Source: JBBTDV01 sp038042605 | GTDB lineage: Bacteria; Bdellovibrionota; UBA1018 | Assembly (NCBI GenBank): GCA_964358645.1 | Contig: CAYHPW010000006.1 | Location: 18,692 to 82,691, forward strand | Length of the DNA: 64,000 nt | Reading direction: 5' to 3' | In this document: positions 35,441 through 42,979 of the stretch, piece by piece | How the letters are laid out: the number at the start of each line of letters is the position of its first letter | Position numbering within the stretch: the first letter of the stretch is position 1 | Notes under the pieces: model-generated | The model's input: the letters and a program-made list of their open reading frames with translations, nothing else | What the model was told of the DNA's origin: nothing | Databases searched by the model: none | Translations under genes and position numbers: made by a program

Positions 35441-36018
35441 CGATATGTGCCCATATGTCTGCAGGATGCCTTTGCAACACCGACGTCGTTTCCATTCACA
35501 TCCCTGATGATTTCATTACGGGGCACTAGTGCTTTTTCATTAAAGGTTGGTACGTTGTCAGCGTGCCCTACTATTGGCCAGCCATAGTGAGGATCGAATG
35601 GATCGAGTAAGTTCACACAAGCTAATGAGCTTGTAGGGCAAGAGGAAGAGTCTGCATGTGCACACCAATCTGCTGATAATGCAAAACATGTTGCTTGGCG
35701 TGCGTCTAAAATATTTCCAGCATGATCGATTTTAACTGCATGGTCATATTTAAATGTTAAATTAGCAGTAATCGACCGGAGAGAGTTTGTAATTACTATA
35801 CGTTTACCAAGGCTGTATGTTGAAGTCATCAGAATGTCCGGAGCTGGGCTTGCAGACAGGGGATGTCGTGCAAGGTAGAAGTCTATGTCTTGCTTGGTAG
35901 ATATACCTGTATGGTTTTCGGTGATTTCGATTGTACATGCGAAATGGTCCGCTTCAATCGCATACGAATTGATCGGTACTGCTAAAGACATAAGAAGAGT
36001 GATTATTGTTTTTTTCAT
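35437..36018 (-). CDS. Exported hypothetical protein, first gene of a TIGR02147 operon
   Basis: The 193-residue protein has a signal peptide cleaved near SYA. The mature part has ~8 cysteines and a C-terminal NEIIRDVNGNDVGVAKASC stretch. It resembles a small beta-rich secreted protein; no known family. GGAGGC lies just before the ATG at 36018, and the stop overlaps the TIGR02147 start by 4 bp. Confidence 0.65.
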   Translation of the reverse strand: MKKTIITLLMSLAVPINSYAIEADHFACTIEITENHTGISTKQDIDFYLARHPLSASPAPDILMTSTYSLGKRIVITNSLRSITANLTFKYDHAVKIDHAGNILDARQATCFALSADWCAHADSSSCPTSSLACVNLLDPFDPHYGWPIVGHADNVPTFNEKALVPRNEIIRDVNGNDVGVAKASCRHMGTYR

Positions 36019-36248
36019 TATAGCCTCCCTAAGAGTCAGTTGTTATTAATGCCGACAATTGATTTATCGCAAGGAGTGTGGGAAAACACAATGCCTTGTG
36101 TTCATTTTATATTTACAATTGTAAACAGTTGGATTCTTATTGTCATAAAGATACTCATGCGTAACAAGAAAATCATGTCCAAAACAGCGGTACTCGGAGC
36201 TAATATCCACAAGACAGCATCACGGCTTGGAAAAAACTAGGAAATAAA

Positions 36249-36899
36249 ATGCAATTTCACCAGGCAAAATCAAAAATCATATCAATTTGCCGCAAGCTCA
36301 ACCAGAAAAACTATATCGCTGCCGGTGACGGGAATGTGAGCTTCAAGATCTCCGACCATGAAATATTGATCACCCCTTCAGGAATAAACAAATCTGAGAT
36401 GCAACCTTCTGAAATCGCCGCGCTGACGATCCATAACGAATCGCTTGCCGGGCATCCTTCTTCAGAAAGGCTGATGCATATAGAAGTTTATAAGCGCTGT
36501 CCAATGGCAAAGGCTGTTGTTCATGCTCATCCACCAACTGCGGTTGCATGGACAATAGCACATCCGGATCTAAAAGAACTTCCGGCCGAGTGCATGTCTG
36601 AGTTGATACTATCGGCAGGCGGCATTCCAATAGTACCATATGCAAGACCTGGCACTAATCAGATGGCTGAAGTATTAGCGCCATTTCTCCCGAACTTCCG
36701 CGTGATGATTCTCGCCAGGCATGGCGCCATAAGCTGGGGAGAAACTTTGGATGAGGCTTACAACGGAATAGAGCGTATTGAACATTCCGCGATTATTTTA
36801 AAAGCAGCATCGGAACTTGGCGGCCTGACCTTTCTTAACCATGAAGAAGTGTCTATTCTCCGCCAAATTAGAAGCCGCTTAGGAAACAAGACGTTATGA
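36249..36899 (+). CDS. Class II aldolase, probably 5-(methylthio/deoxy)ribulose-1-phosphate aldolase
   Basis: The 216-residue enzyme has the FucA-type zinc aldolase motifs: DGNVSFKI, TPSGINKSEM, catalytic Glu in PSSERLMH (near 72), zinc His pair in VVHAHPPTAVAW (near 92-94) and the third His in ARHGAISWG (near 157). Class II aldolases split sugar-1-phosphates to dihydroxyacetone phosphate and an aldehyde. It overlaps mtnA by 4 bp (ATGA). That pairing is the hallmark of the DHAP shunt for methylthioadenosine and 5'-deoxyadenosine, so its substrate is probably the MtnA product. A MtnB dehydratase is the main alternative. Confidence 0.8.
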   Translation: MQFHQAKSKIISICRKLNQKNYIAAGDGNVSFKISDHEILITPSGINKSEMQPSEIAALTIHNESLAGHPSSERLMHIEVYKRCPMAKAVVHAHPPTAVAWTIAHPDLKELPAECMSELILSAGGIPIVPYARPGTNQMAEVLAPFLPNFRVMILARHGAISWGETLDEAYNGIERIEHSAIILKAASELGGLTFLNHEEVSILRQIRSRLGNKTL

Positions 36900-37858
36900 A
36901 AACAATGATCTCCATGGGTTTGAAGTACGAAAATGGAAAGCTTTTGGTTCTTGACCAGACGGTGCTTCCACACGAGGAAAAATGGATTGAGTGTAAAACC
37001 GCTGACGAAATGGTGATGCTGATTCAAAGGCTCGCGATAAGGGGGGCGCCTCTAATAGGGGTGGCAGCCGCGCTATCGCTTGCTAAAATGGCCGAAGAAG
37101 GCGCGGATCCTGCCGCTATTATCGCTGCGGCAGTAAAACTCCGCGACGCCAGGCCCACAGCAGTTAATCTCATGGCCGCTGTTGACAGGCTCGTGCTGAA
37201 ACAGCCGGCAGAAAATCTCCACAGGGGGCGGATCACATACGTTGCAGAGGAAATATTCCATGAGGATGTCTTGCTAAGTGACGCCATCGCCGAAAGAGGG
37301 GCAGCTTTCATAAACCATGGAGACTCTATCCTTACTCATTGCAACTCGGGTGGCTTGGCTACGGCAGGAATCGGGACGGCTCTTGGCGCCATTAAAAAAG
37401 CGCATGAACAAGAGAAGCACGTTCATGTATACGTGGACGAAACACGGCCGCTGTTGCAAGGGGCGAGGCTTACAGCATGGGAACTAAACAAGTTTGGGAT
37501 TCCGTTCACACTGATTTGCGATAACATGGCTGGATTCTTAATGGCGCAAGGGAAAGTGAACAAGGTATTTGTCGGGGCTGACCGGATCACGAAAAATGGT
37601 GACGTGGCAAACAAGGTCGGTACATACAGCCTTGCGGTTCTTGCAAAATATCACAGGATCCCTTTTTATGTCGTTGCTCCAAGAACTACATTTGATCCGC
37701 AGTGCCTCTCGGGGCAGGAAATCCCGATTGAGCAACGCAAACCGGATGAAGTGCGCGCCGGTAAGAGTCCAGACGCTTGCCAGGCCTGGAATCCGGCATT
37801 CGATGTAACCCCGCGCGAGCTGATAACCGCTATCATCTTAGATGACATGGTGATGTAA
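36896..37858 (+). CDS. mtnA: Methylthioribose-1-phosphate isomerase
   Basis: The eIF2B-like isomerase fold is complete: IRGAPLIGVAAALSLA, the catalytic Cys in THCNSGGLATAG (near 149), ETRPLLQGARLTAWEL, the catalytic Asp in VGADRITKNGDVANKVGTY (near 228) and a C-terminal AWNPAFDVTPRELI. It converts 5-methylthioribose-1-phosphate to the ribulose form and can also act on 5-deoxyribose-1-phosphate. Length (320) is normal. No mtnB, mtnC or mtnD lies nearby, so the classical aerobic methionine salvage pathway is not indicated here. Confidence 0.93.
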   Translation: MKTMISMGLKYENGKLLVLDQTVLPHEEKWIECKTADEMVMLIQRLAIRGAPLIGVAAALSLAKMAEEGADPAAIIAAAVKLRDARPTAVNLMAAVDRLVLKQPAENLHRGRITYVAEEIFHEDVLLSDAIAERGAAFINHGDSILTHCNSGGLATAGIGTALGAIKKAHEQEKHVHVYVDETRPLLQGARLTAWELNKFGIPFTLICDNMAGFLMAQGKVNKVFVGADRITKNGDVANKVGTYSLAVLAKYHRIPFYVVAPRTTFDPQCLSGQEIPIEQRKPDEVRAGKSPDACQAWNPAFDVTPRELITAIILDDMVM

Positions 37859-37925
37859 AGCTTTATTAAACTCTTGAATAATATCCGTAGAGACACTATA
37901 AACGCAGTCTAAATCGGAGGTGTTT

Positions 37926-38408
37926 ATGTTTAGATATATTTTTGTTGGACTTTTGGTGGCTCAGATTTCTTCAGCTGATGATGTTTATAACATGGCCAAA
38001 CAATACGAAGGTGTTTATCGCAGCGTCAGTTGTTCGCGAGGAGATCCTTACACCCCGATCACCATCACGGTTAATGAACTTTTATCGGCCGCAGAAATAT
38101 CTATTGCAAACGCCATTCTGCCTCCCATGACATATACCGCAAAGCAGCTTCCTGTGACGAAATACAGTGTTACAAAAAAACAGGACTGGGGTTGCTGGAA
38201 AGAGCGGACGAAAGTTTCATTAACACCAACCCGGCTCATGGTTGAGTTTCAAAATAGATTTTACAATGCTTGTATTGTTCCAAGTTCAAAAGGCAGAATC
38301 TCCAAAAAAGAGAGTTTTGAGCTCCTTGGCGATACAGTTCATTACAGCCGGACTTTTGAAGATGATGCGGGCACGGATCAAGAAGACTGCATTTTCGTGC
38401 GTGATTAG
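37926..38408 (+). CDS. Exported small hypothetical protein
   Basis: GGAGG at 37916-37920 lies five bases before the ATG at 37926, which sets the start; an upstream GTG overlaps the ribosome binding site. The product (160 residues) has a signal peptide ending near SSA, four or more cysteines and no recognised domain. It is separated from mtnA by 67 bp. Confidence 0.6.
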   Translation: MFRYIFVGLLVAQISSADDVYNMAKQYEGVYRSVSCSRGDPYTPITITVNELLSAAEISIANAILPPMTYTAKQLPVTKYSVTKKQDWGCWKERTKVSLTPTRLMVEFQNRFYNACIVPSSKGRISKKESFELLGDTVHYSRTFEDDAGTDQEDCIFVRD

Positions 38409-38754
38409 CTGCAAAATGCCATGATTGTCGGCCATGATCGTCTGGTAGATGATCGGTTACCAAGAATTGTACCTGGTCAGTATTTGATGGTTGAGGCAAA
38501 AGACTGGCGAGACTTTTCTCCTACGAAAGCTTCTTCCAGCTGGTGTATCACGAAATCCCACGATTCAGTTCAATGATGACAGTATCCAGTAAACCTGTTC
38601 ACAATTATCGCGAACGATTGGGAGACTTCGATAGCTGGACGCTTATGGTTTTCCAACAGGCTTTGGTAATGAAGCCTTCGAGGCCATGTCACATGTGTAG
38701 CGATTTTGAGGCGACAGCTGATACGATTTATGTGATGATTTTTACCAAGAGCTT
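38409..38754. other. Possible gene remnants upstream of the ATPase/STAS-like pair
   Basis: No single frame spans this 346-bp gap. One frame (38421-38573) encodes a 50-residue peptide from ATG, and another (from 38543) runs into the next start. The switch between frames without overlap of known motifs suggests either small peptides or a decayed gene. No ribosome binding site is convincing. Confidence 0.3.
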
Positions 38755-38758
38755 ATGA
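38543..38758 (+). CDS. Short open frame coupled to the GHKL ATPase gene (doubtful)
   Basis: A 71-codon frame beginning at GTG with no good ribosome binding site. Its stop forms an ATGA overlap with the next gene, the same junction seen between the next two genes. That geometry is the only argument for reality. The product has two cysteines and no recognised family. Confidence 0.25.
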   Translation: MYHEIPRFSSMMTVSSKPVHNYRERLGDFDSWTLMVFQQALVMKPSRPCHMCSDFEATADTIYVMIFTKSL

Positions 38759-39294
38759 TTCATCTTGAAGACATCGCCGAATCCATCCTGCAAGGCAAAC
38801 CTCTGCTTCCACTGCTTAAGGATTCATCCGAAAACGGGATATTTAATGCCCTTAGCGATCTAGGAATGGCGGATATCGAAATTCAAGCCGTCCTGGAGGA
38901 GCTCCTATTAAACGCACGCGAACACGGACAAAATAAAAATATAATGATCTATATGGGATGCCACGTGGGCTGGTTTTTTGCCGTCATAAGAGATCAGGGT
39001 CCTGGTATACATATGACCTTGCCTAAAAATCCCCGTTTAGCCGACACCAAAGGTAAATCGGCTGCAGCGTTGATCAGACTGGCTGTCGAAGAGGGGATTA
39101 CCGGAACCGGAACCGTTGGCCGCGGCATCGGGCTTCATATCTTATCTGAATTGGTAAGCTCACGCCGCGCTGAAAGCCTTGTTATTTCGGATGGAGGGTT
39201 ATTTGTTCAGGTCGGGGATGTATTTTTAGAGCGCTATGCCCGCATCCCTACCGATGGAACGCTGGTCGCCATTAAAGTTGAGATTCAAAAATGA
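38755..39294 (+). CDS. GHKL/HATPase protein (anti-sigma/RsbW-like)
   Basis: The 179-residue protein carries the Bergerat ATP-binding motifs: N-box EELLLNAREHGQ (about 48-59), G1 RDQGPGI (near 83) and G2 GRGIGLHILSEL (near 121). There is no dimerisation/phosphoacceptor helix, so it is not a histidine kinase but resembles SpoIIAB/RsbW switch kinases. The stop overlaps the STAS-like gene by 4 bp, the expected partner arrangement. No sigma factor gene is adjacent. Confidence 0.8.
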   Translation: MIHLEDIAESILQGKPLLPLLKDSSENGIFNALSDLGMADIEIQAVLEELLLNAREHGQNKNIMIYMGCHVGWFFAVIRDQGPGIHMTLPKNPRLADTKGKSAAALIRLAVEEGITGTGTVGRGIGLHILSELVSSRRAESLVISDGGLFVQVGDVFLERYARIPTDGTLVAIKVEIQK

Positions 39295-39590
39295 TAATTG
39301 ATCTTCGAGATTACGCAGGTGAATTCTGCTCAAGCCGCACGGATCCGAGCATTCCAGCGCTTAGGCAGTGTGTACGAAATGCCCTGCTCCAAGGAGATAT
39401 TGTCCAAGTTTCCAGGAAGAGAATCAAGAGCATCACGGTTTCCTTCCTTGACGAATGGCTGGGGCCGATCATCGTCGAGCTGGGACTAGAGCGGGTCCGA
39501 AAAGAAGTTCGGTTCGACCCACCCCTGGAACCGATCCTAGCCAAGCAACTGGAACGCTCCAGTCGGCTCCGGACTCAGCAACCAGGCTGA
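39291..39590 (+). CDS. STAS-like (DUF4325) domain protein
   Basis: A 99-residue protein in which VRNALLQGDIVQVSRKRIKSITVSFLDEWLGPII resembles the DUF4325 STAS-like core, with the conserved 'SFLDEWLG' helix. Such proteins pair with GHKL ATPases, by analogy with anti-anti-sigma factors. It overlaps the ATPase gene by 4 bp, supporting a partner-switch pair. A 29-bp repeat copy begins 7 bp after the stop. Confidence 0.65.
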   Translation: MIIDLRDYAGEFCSSRTDPSIPALRQCVRNALLQGDIVQVSRKRIKSITVSFLDEWLGPIIVELGLERVRKEVRFDPPLEPILAKQLERSSRLRTQQPG

Positions 39591-39596
39591 TGCGAT

Positions 39597-39625
39597 ACCG
39601 TTATCGTACGGTTTGTTATGAAACA
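39597..39625 (+). repeat. Left copy of a 29-bp direct repeat
   Basis: A 29-bp sequence containing the inverted repeat ACCGT...ACGGT, matching 63685-63713 at 27 of 29 positions in the same orientation. It lies immediately after the STAS-like gene and marks the left edge of the accessory region. Attachment site, dispersed repeat or shared terminator remnant are all possible. Confidence 0.6.
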
Positions 39626-39814
39626 TGCTCCACATTACTGGAGTGCCAGAAATGCCACACTAGTTCAGGGACCCTCGTACCCAATCAGTATTTAGCGGCG
39701 CGCGTGTAAAACAGGCTAAAATGTGTAGTTTGATAGCACATGTAGTTTAATACACAGATTCCATATGAAACCGCAGAAGTTTTGCTGCATAAACCAAGCA
39801 GGGTTTTGCCACCG

Positions 39815-40063
39815 TCATGTGTGTGACCTCTTAAACTGATTCATTTGCGCGGCTCCGTAAACCTGCACGGCCGCAAGAGCGTTGTGGGCTTTGCATCGTA
39901 ATGTGATATTCGCAGGATCTTGCGATGAGCCGCCCAGTGCCCATGCATGCTCGTGGTGATATTCGAGAAACATTGTTTCATCACAGCGTTTACCACCGTT
40001 AGTGCTACTGGGGCTGACGTAGCTACACCGCCCTTGATCGCGTTGCCACACTATGTCCCGCAC
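39815..40063 (-). pseudogene. HNH nuclease domain of copy 1, separated by a frameshift
   Basis: The frame encodes VWQRDQGRCSYVS, GKRCDETMFLEYHHEHAWALGGSS and ANITLRCKAHN, the HNH core found intact in the 48942 gene. The frame stays open upstream of this start (through TDSRYIPQAVRD) into the 3' part of the neighbouring gene, in a frame shifted by one base. So it is the separated C-terminus of the 40114-41247 protein, not an independent gene. Confidence 0.7.
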
Positions 40064-40113
40064 CGCTTGCGGAATGTAGCGTGAATCGGTGGGCTCAGTT
40101 TTGTCGGGTGGCG

Positions 40114-41247
40114 CTAATTCCGCGGCAGACGCGGCCCCGCCTTGTTGGCGGGTACTTTGGTAGCGGGCACGGTTTTGTTATTAGGGCATTCTTCGGCGCA
40201 ATCATGTTCGCGCCCCACGGCGTGCTTGGTGTCTAAAGTTTTGGTCCGGTCACATTTATCGGGGTTGATACATCCACCACCATAGTTTGATTTTTGTCCG
40301 GTATGTTTTTTCATATTATTTTCCATGGCGCGCCTCGTGCGACGTTCGATTTGGCGTTTTGGTGAATGTTTTTCTAAAAATACATTAAGCGCAGCTCCAA
40401 ATATGTCTTCTAACCTTGCATTCGGAAATCGATGACTGAGGATTGCGCGCGCTTCTTCAATCTCCTCCATCATCTCGGCACTTGCAGTGAATTGAATTCT
40501 AATTTGCGCTTTAGCAACACTGATCCTAGGAATATCAGCAACTTGCTCTGCGCCGCCACCGGTGAAAGCGGGTTCGCATTCGCGCTGATTAGCCTTGGCA
40601 TCTTCATGTGTATTTGACTCATTGTTTGGCTGTTCGTTGGGGTGATTATCCGTGAGCTCTTTATCTGGTTTTTTATTTTCTTTAATATATGGCGGCGTTA
40701 CACTCGGTGCTGCAAAAAACTCAATCTTGTCCCGGAATCTTGGCGGTACCGCCATAGAGACGCTTGCGGTTGTTTCACCCGCCGCTGCTCCGCTCTTGCC
40801 GCCACCACTCTCTTGCATTCTCCTAACCTGTTCTGTCGCAACATACTTCTCCACTCCACGCTTCGTAAGCTTCTCACATTCACCAAGCACCACTGCACAG
40901 TTATCTTGCGTAAGAATCTGACTCACAGCCGAAAGAGTAGTAAGTGTTAGTTTACCATGTTCAAGCCTCTCTAAAATAAGTGGGTATTTAAATGAAAGTC
41001 TTGCTGCCTGTATTCGCCTATAAGCTGAACCTTCAGAAAACCCCAAGCACTGGGTTAGATATGAAAAAAGCGATGAGTAGCCATATTCAAGATATAGCTT
41101 ACGTAAGTCTAGTTCCCTGAGATACATGACGAACTCTACAATGAGCTTTCGTTCTTCTCGTGCGAGAAGTGAGAGCTTGCTTAGTAGCGCTTCATTTTGA
41201 AGTTTTTGTATTTGTAAAGCCAGGCAAAGTGAATTTTGTTTTTTCAT
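40114..41247 (-). CDS. HNH-family paralogue, N-terminal part (copy 1, frameshifted)
   Basis: The N-terminal ~150 residues match the intact 48942 protein nearly throughout (YSSLFSYLTQCLGFSEGSAYRRIQAARLS; LERLEHGKLTLTTLSA). A central block (IRIQFTASAEMMEEIEEARAILSHRFPNARL) is also shared. The reading ends at 40114 in a low-complexity Asn/Lys/Pro linker, and the HNH domain continues in the -1 frame. One inserted base, or a sequencing error, would explain the split. The protein as read lacks a nuclease domain. Confidence 0.7.
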   Translation of the reverse strand: MKKQNSLCLALQIQKLQNEALLSKLSLLAREERKLIVEFVMYLRELDLRKLYLEYGYSSLFSYLTQCLGFSEGSAYRRIQAARLSFKYPLILERLEHGKLTLTTLSAVSQILTQDNCAVVLGECEKLTKRGVEKYVATEQVRRMQESGGGKSGAAAGETTASVSMAVPPRFRDKIEFFAAPSVTPPYIKENKKPDKELTDNHPNEQPNNESNTHEDAKANQRECEPAFTGGGAEQVADIPRISVAKAQIRIQFTASAEMMEEIEEARAILSHRFPNARLEDIFGAALNVFLEKHSPKRQIERRTRRAMENNMKKHTGQKSNYGGGCINPDKCDRTKTLDTKHAVGREHDCAEECPNNKTVPATKVPANKAGPRLPRN

Positions 41248-41735
41248 AAAGACTTCATACCACCGATTTTTGCACCCTTTAAAACGCGTACAAATCGTCT
41301 GTAATTATTTTTTAAAAACAACGCCCCCGGCGTGCATGAACCACATAAAATCGCGCTAGTACGAGCGCGCACGCGCAGCCACTAGTGCCTTTAAGGGTGA
41401 GCCACCATACGACGCGAAAATTTCTCAAAACTACGTCAAGATAAATCTATTTTGCTTGTGTATTATTTTCCTGAGAAAATCCAGATTTCGGATCTAGCGC
41501 GCGGCCTCTTAAAATCCAGCCACACCGCCATGGCTGGTGGCCCTGACCATTGGGTCGGCCGGAGTGGGTCACTTCCACAGGAGATCTGTTTTATAAAACA
41601 CGCGCAAAAAATTCATATTCGATCCTTAAGTTCTTAGATGGCGAGGAAAGAAACACCATGTGATGTGCTCTGCCACTAAATACTGACTGGGTACCGGGTT
41701 ACGGGTTTATCTTCTAGCTAAGAGTAAATTAGCTC
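41248..41735. other. Leader of HNH copy 1 plus unassigned sequence
   Basis: The part from 41248 to 41452 is the 5' leader of HNH copy 1 and shares blocks with the leader of the 48942 gene. It includes an inverted repeat CGCGCT/AGCGCG (41352-41369). The remainder (41453-41735) carries no convincing gene; a 61-codon plus-strand frame there has no support. Confidence 0.45.
41435..41452 (-). promoter_or_regulatory. 18-bp conserved block upstream of HNH copy 1
   Basis: AAATAGATTTATCTTGAC on the minus strand is identical to 48742-48759, and lies at almost the same distance from the start codon (188 against 183 bases). It contains TTGAC and may be part of a promoter or a regulator site. Confidence 0.5.
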
Positions 41736-42872
41736 TTAGTGTGTAATCTCCAGGCACCAATTTGTTTCCATCTTGATCGCGTTCGTGGGGCAGGAGCCGC
41801 CTGAGGCGCCCCGGCTTTTAATAAGGTTTTTTACCTGGCCGTTTACCTGGCTATCTACCAGGCTATCTACCAGGCTATCTAATGGATAAGCTTGTGCGGA
41901 AAACGGCGGTGGATTTTCAAGGCGCGAGCTTCGGCGCGTGGCCTTGAAGTTACCGAGTAATACATAAGCTTGGGCCGGGTATGGTTTAGGAAAGAAACGC
42001 GCTTTTTGAAATTCAACAAAGCTTGTTTTAAAATCTTGGCAGGCCGGAGGTAGCGCGGAGGCTGATGCCGCTACTTTTAAAATAGTATCAATACGCGCGA
42101 TACCGGATTGTGTGGCGATTGAAGCCCCACGGCTAATAAGCTTATTAAGAATATCCTGATCACATATGTGGTAAAGATAATAGAAGTACTGTAGCACATG
42201 TCCGTAGCGGGCAAGTCTTAATGATTTTTCTTCCGCACTTTCTGTGGAGTTTTCGTGTACCTTAAGGTCGGCCGTGAGAGAAGTTTCTGGTATGGAAAAA
42301 CCACTAAGCAATGCACGGTTTTGGTACTTGGTCACGATGTATTCAGCAAGTAGGGCTGCGCCTTCGCGGACCCAGCTTTCTTCCCGGGGCTGATTGAAAT
42401 AGTGAACAAGATGCGTGAGTTCGTGTGTAAGAATCCTTAATCTTTCGTCGGCAATTGTCAGTGCGCTTTCGCGTACCATTATGGCGGGGATGGCAGGGTC
42501 GCCATTTTCCTGGAGCTTTAGATCCGGTGAGAAGTAGCCTTCGGTGGGTGGGTTTACGGGTGATGCGCCAGAGGCGTCACTAGAAGTATTGGTAGTGCGG
42601 GTATCGCCTAGCTTGCCTTCAATAATAACTCCCCATTTTTTAGGGAGTCTTTCTTTAAAAAGAGGGTGTTCTTTGAGTAGGGCCAGGTCTGGTTTTAATG
42701 ATGTAATATTTAAAGAAGTACCTCTAAACAAGACAGAAACCCCAGGAATGACATCACGGTAATAGCGCTTATTGTCTTCTAAGACGTCACTTGAGTGAGC
42801 ATTAATAGCTATAAAAAACCAGATAAATAAGATAACTATATGAAATCCTTTAATTTTAATCATAACTGCCAT
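41736..42872 (-). CDS. Exported protein with HExxH metallopeptidase motif
   Basis: The start is taken at 42872, just before the signal peptide (MIKIKGFHIVILFIWFFIAINAHS); an in-frame start at 42932 would bury it. A gluzincin-like motif RILTHELTHLVHYFNQP is followed by EESWVREGAALLAEYIV, where a downstream Glu could be the third zinc ligand. The C-terminal part contains a short tandem repeat (LVDS LVDS QVNG). No family is recognised. It is divergent from the TIGR02147 gene at 42980, an arrangement like the HExxH/TIGR02147 pairing at 33577-35440. Confidence 0.65.
   Translation of the reverse strand: MAVMIKIKGFHIVILFIWFFIAINAHSSDVLEDNKRYYRDVIPGVSVLFRGTSLNITSLKPDLALLKEHPLFKERLPKKWGVIIEGKLGDTRTTNTSSDASGASPVNPPTEGYFSPDLKLQENGDPAIPAIMVRESALTIADERLRILTHELTHLVHYFNQPREESWVREGAALLAEYIVTKYQNRALLSGFSIPETSLTADLKVHENSTESAEEKSLRLARYGHVLQYFYYLYHICDQDILNKLISRGASIATQSGIARIDTILKVAASASALPPACQDFKTSFVEFQKARFFPKPYPAQAYVLLGNFKATRRSSRLENPPPFSAQAYPLDSLVDSLVDSQVNGQVKNLIKSRGASGGSCPTNAIKMETNWCLEITH
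41832..41881 (-). repeat. 12-bp tandem repeat inside the metallopeptidase-like gene
   Basis: Four degenerate copies of a 12-bp unit (CTATCTACCAGG and variants TTTACCTGGC/CGTTTACCTGG on the plus strand) encode LVDSLVDSQVNGQVK in frame. Multiples of 12 preserve the frame, so copy number could vary without inactivating the gene. Confidence 0.55.
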
Positions 42873-42979
42873 TTCTTCATCCACCAAGCTCTGACGAAAC
42901 GATCGTTTCGCATATTTTTCATAGTTCGTCAAATAATTGTTGCGTAGCGCTACGTTTATGGATTATTACTGGCCGCGTT

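Noticed and set aside
36040..36240. 66-codon plus-strand frame before the aldolase gene
   Set aside because: No ribosome binding site and no similarity to a known family; lies in the promoter area of divergent genes.
39597..39625. The 29-bp repeat as a dif/Xer recombination site
   Set aside because: Its halves are not the expected 11-6-11 palindromic arms; similarity is limited to a TTATGAAA stretch.
41611..41624. 13-bp sequence TTCATATTCGATC also present near 58963
   Set aside because: Matches of this length are expected by chance in a 64-kb window and the flanks do not align.
41452..41637. 61-codon plus-strand frame upstream of the HExxH gene
   Set aside because: Overlaps the conserved leader block of HNH copy 1 and shows no domain or ribosome binding site.
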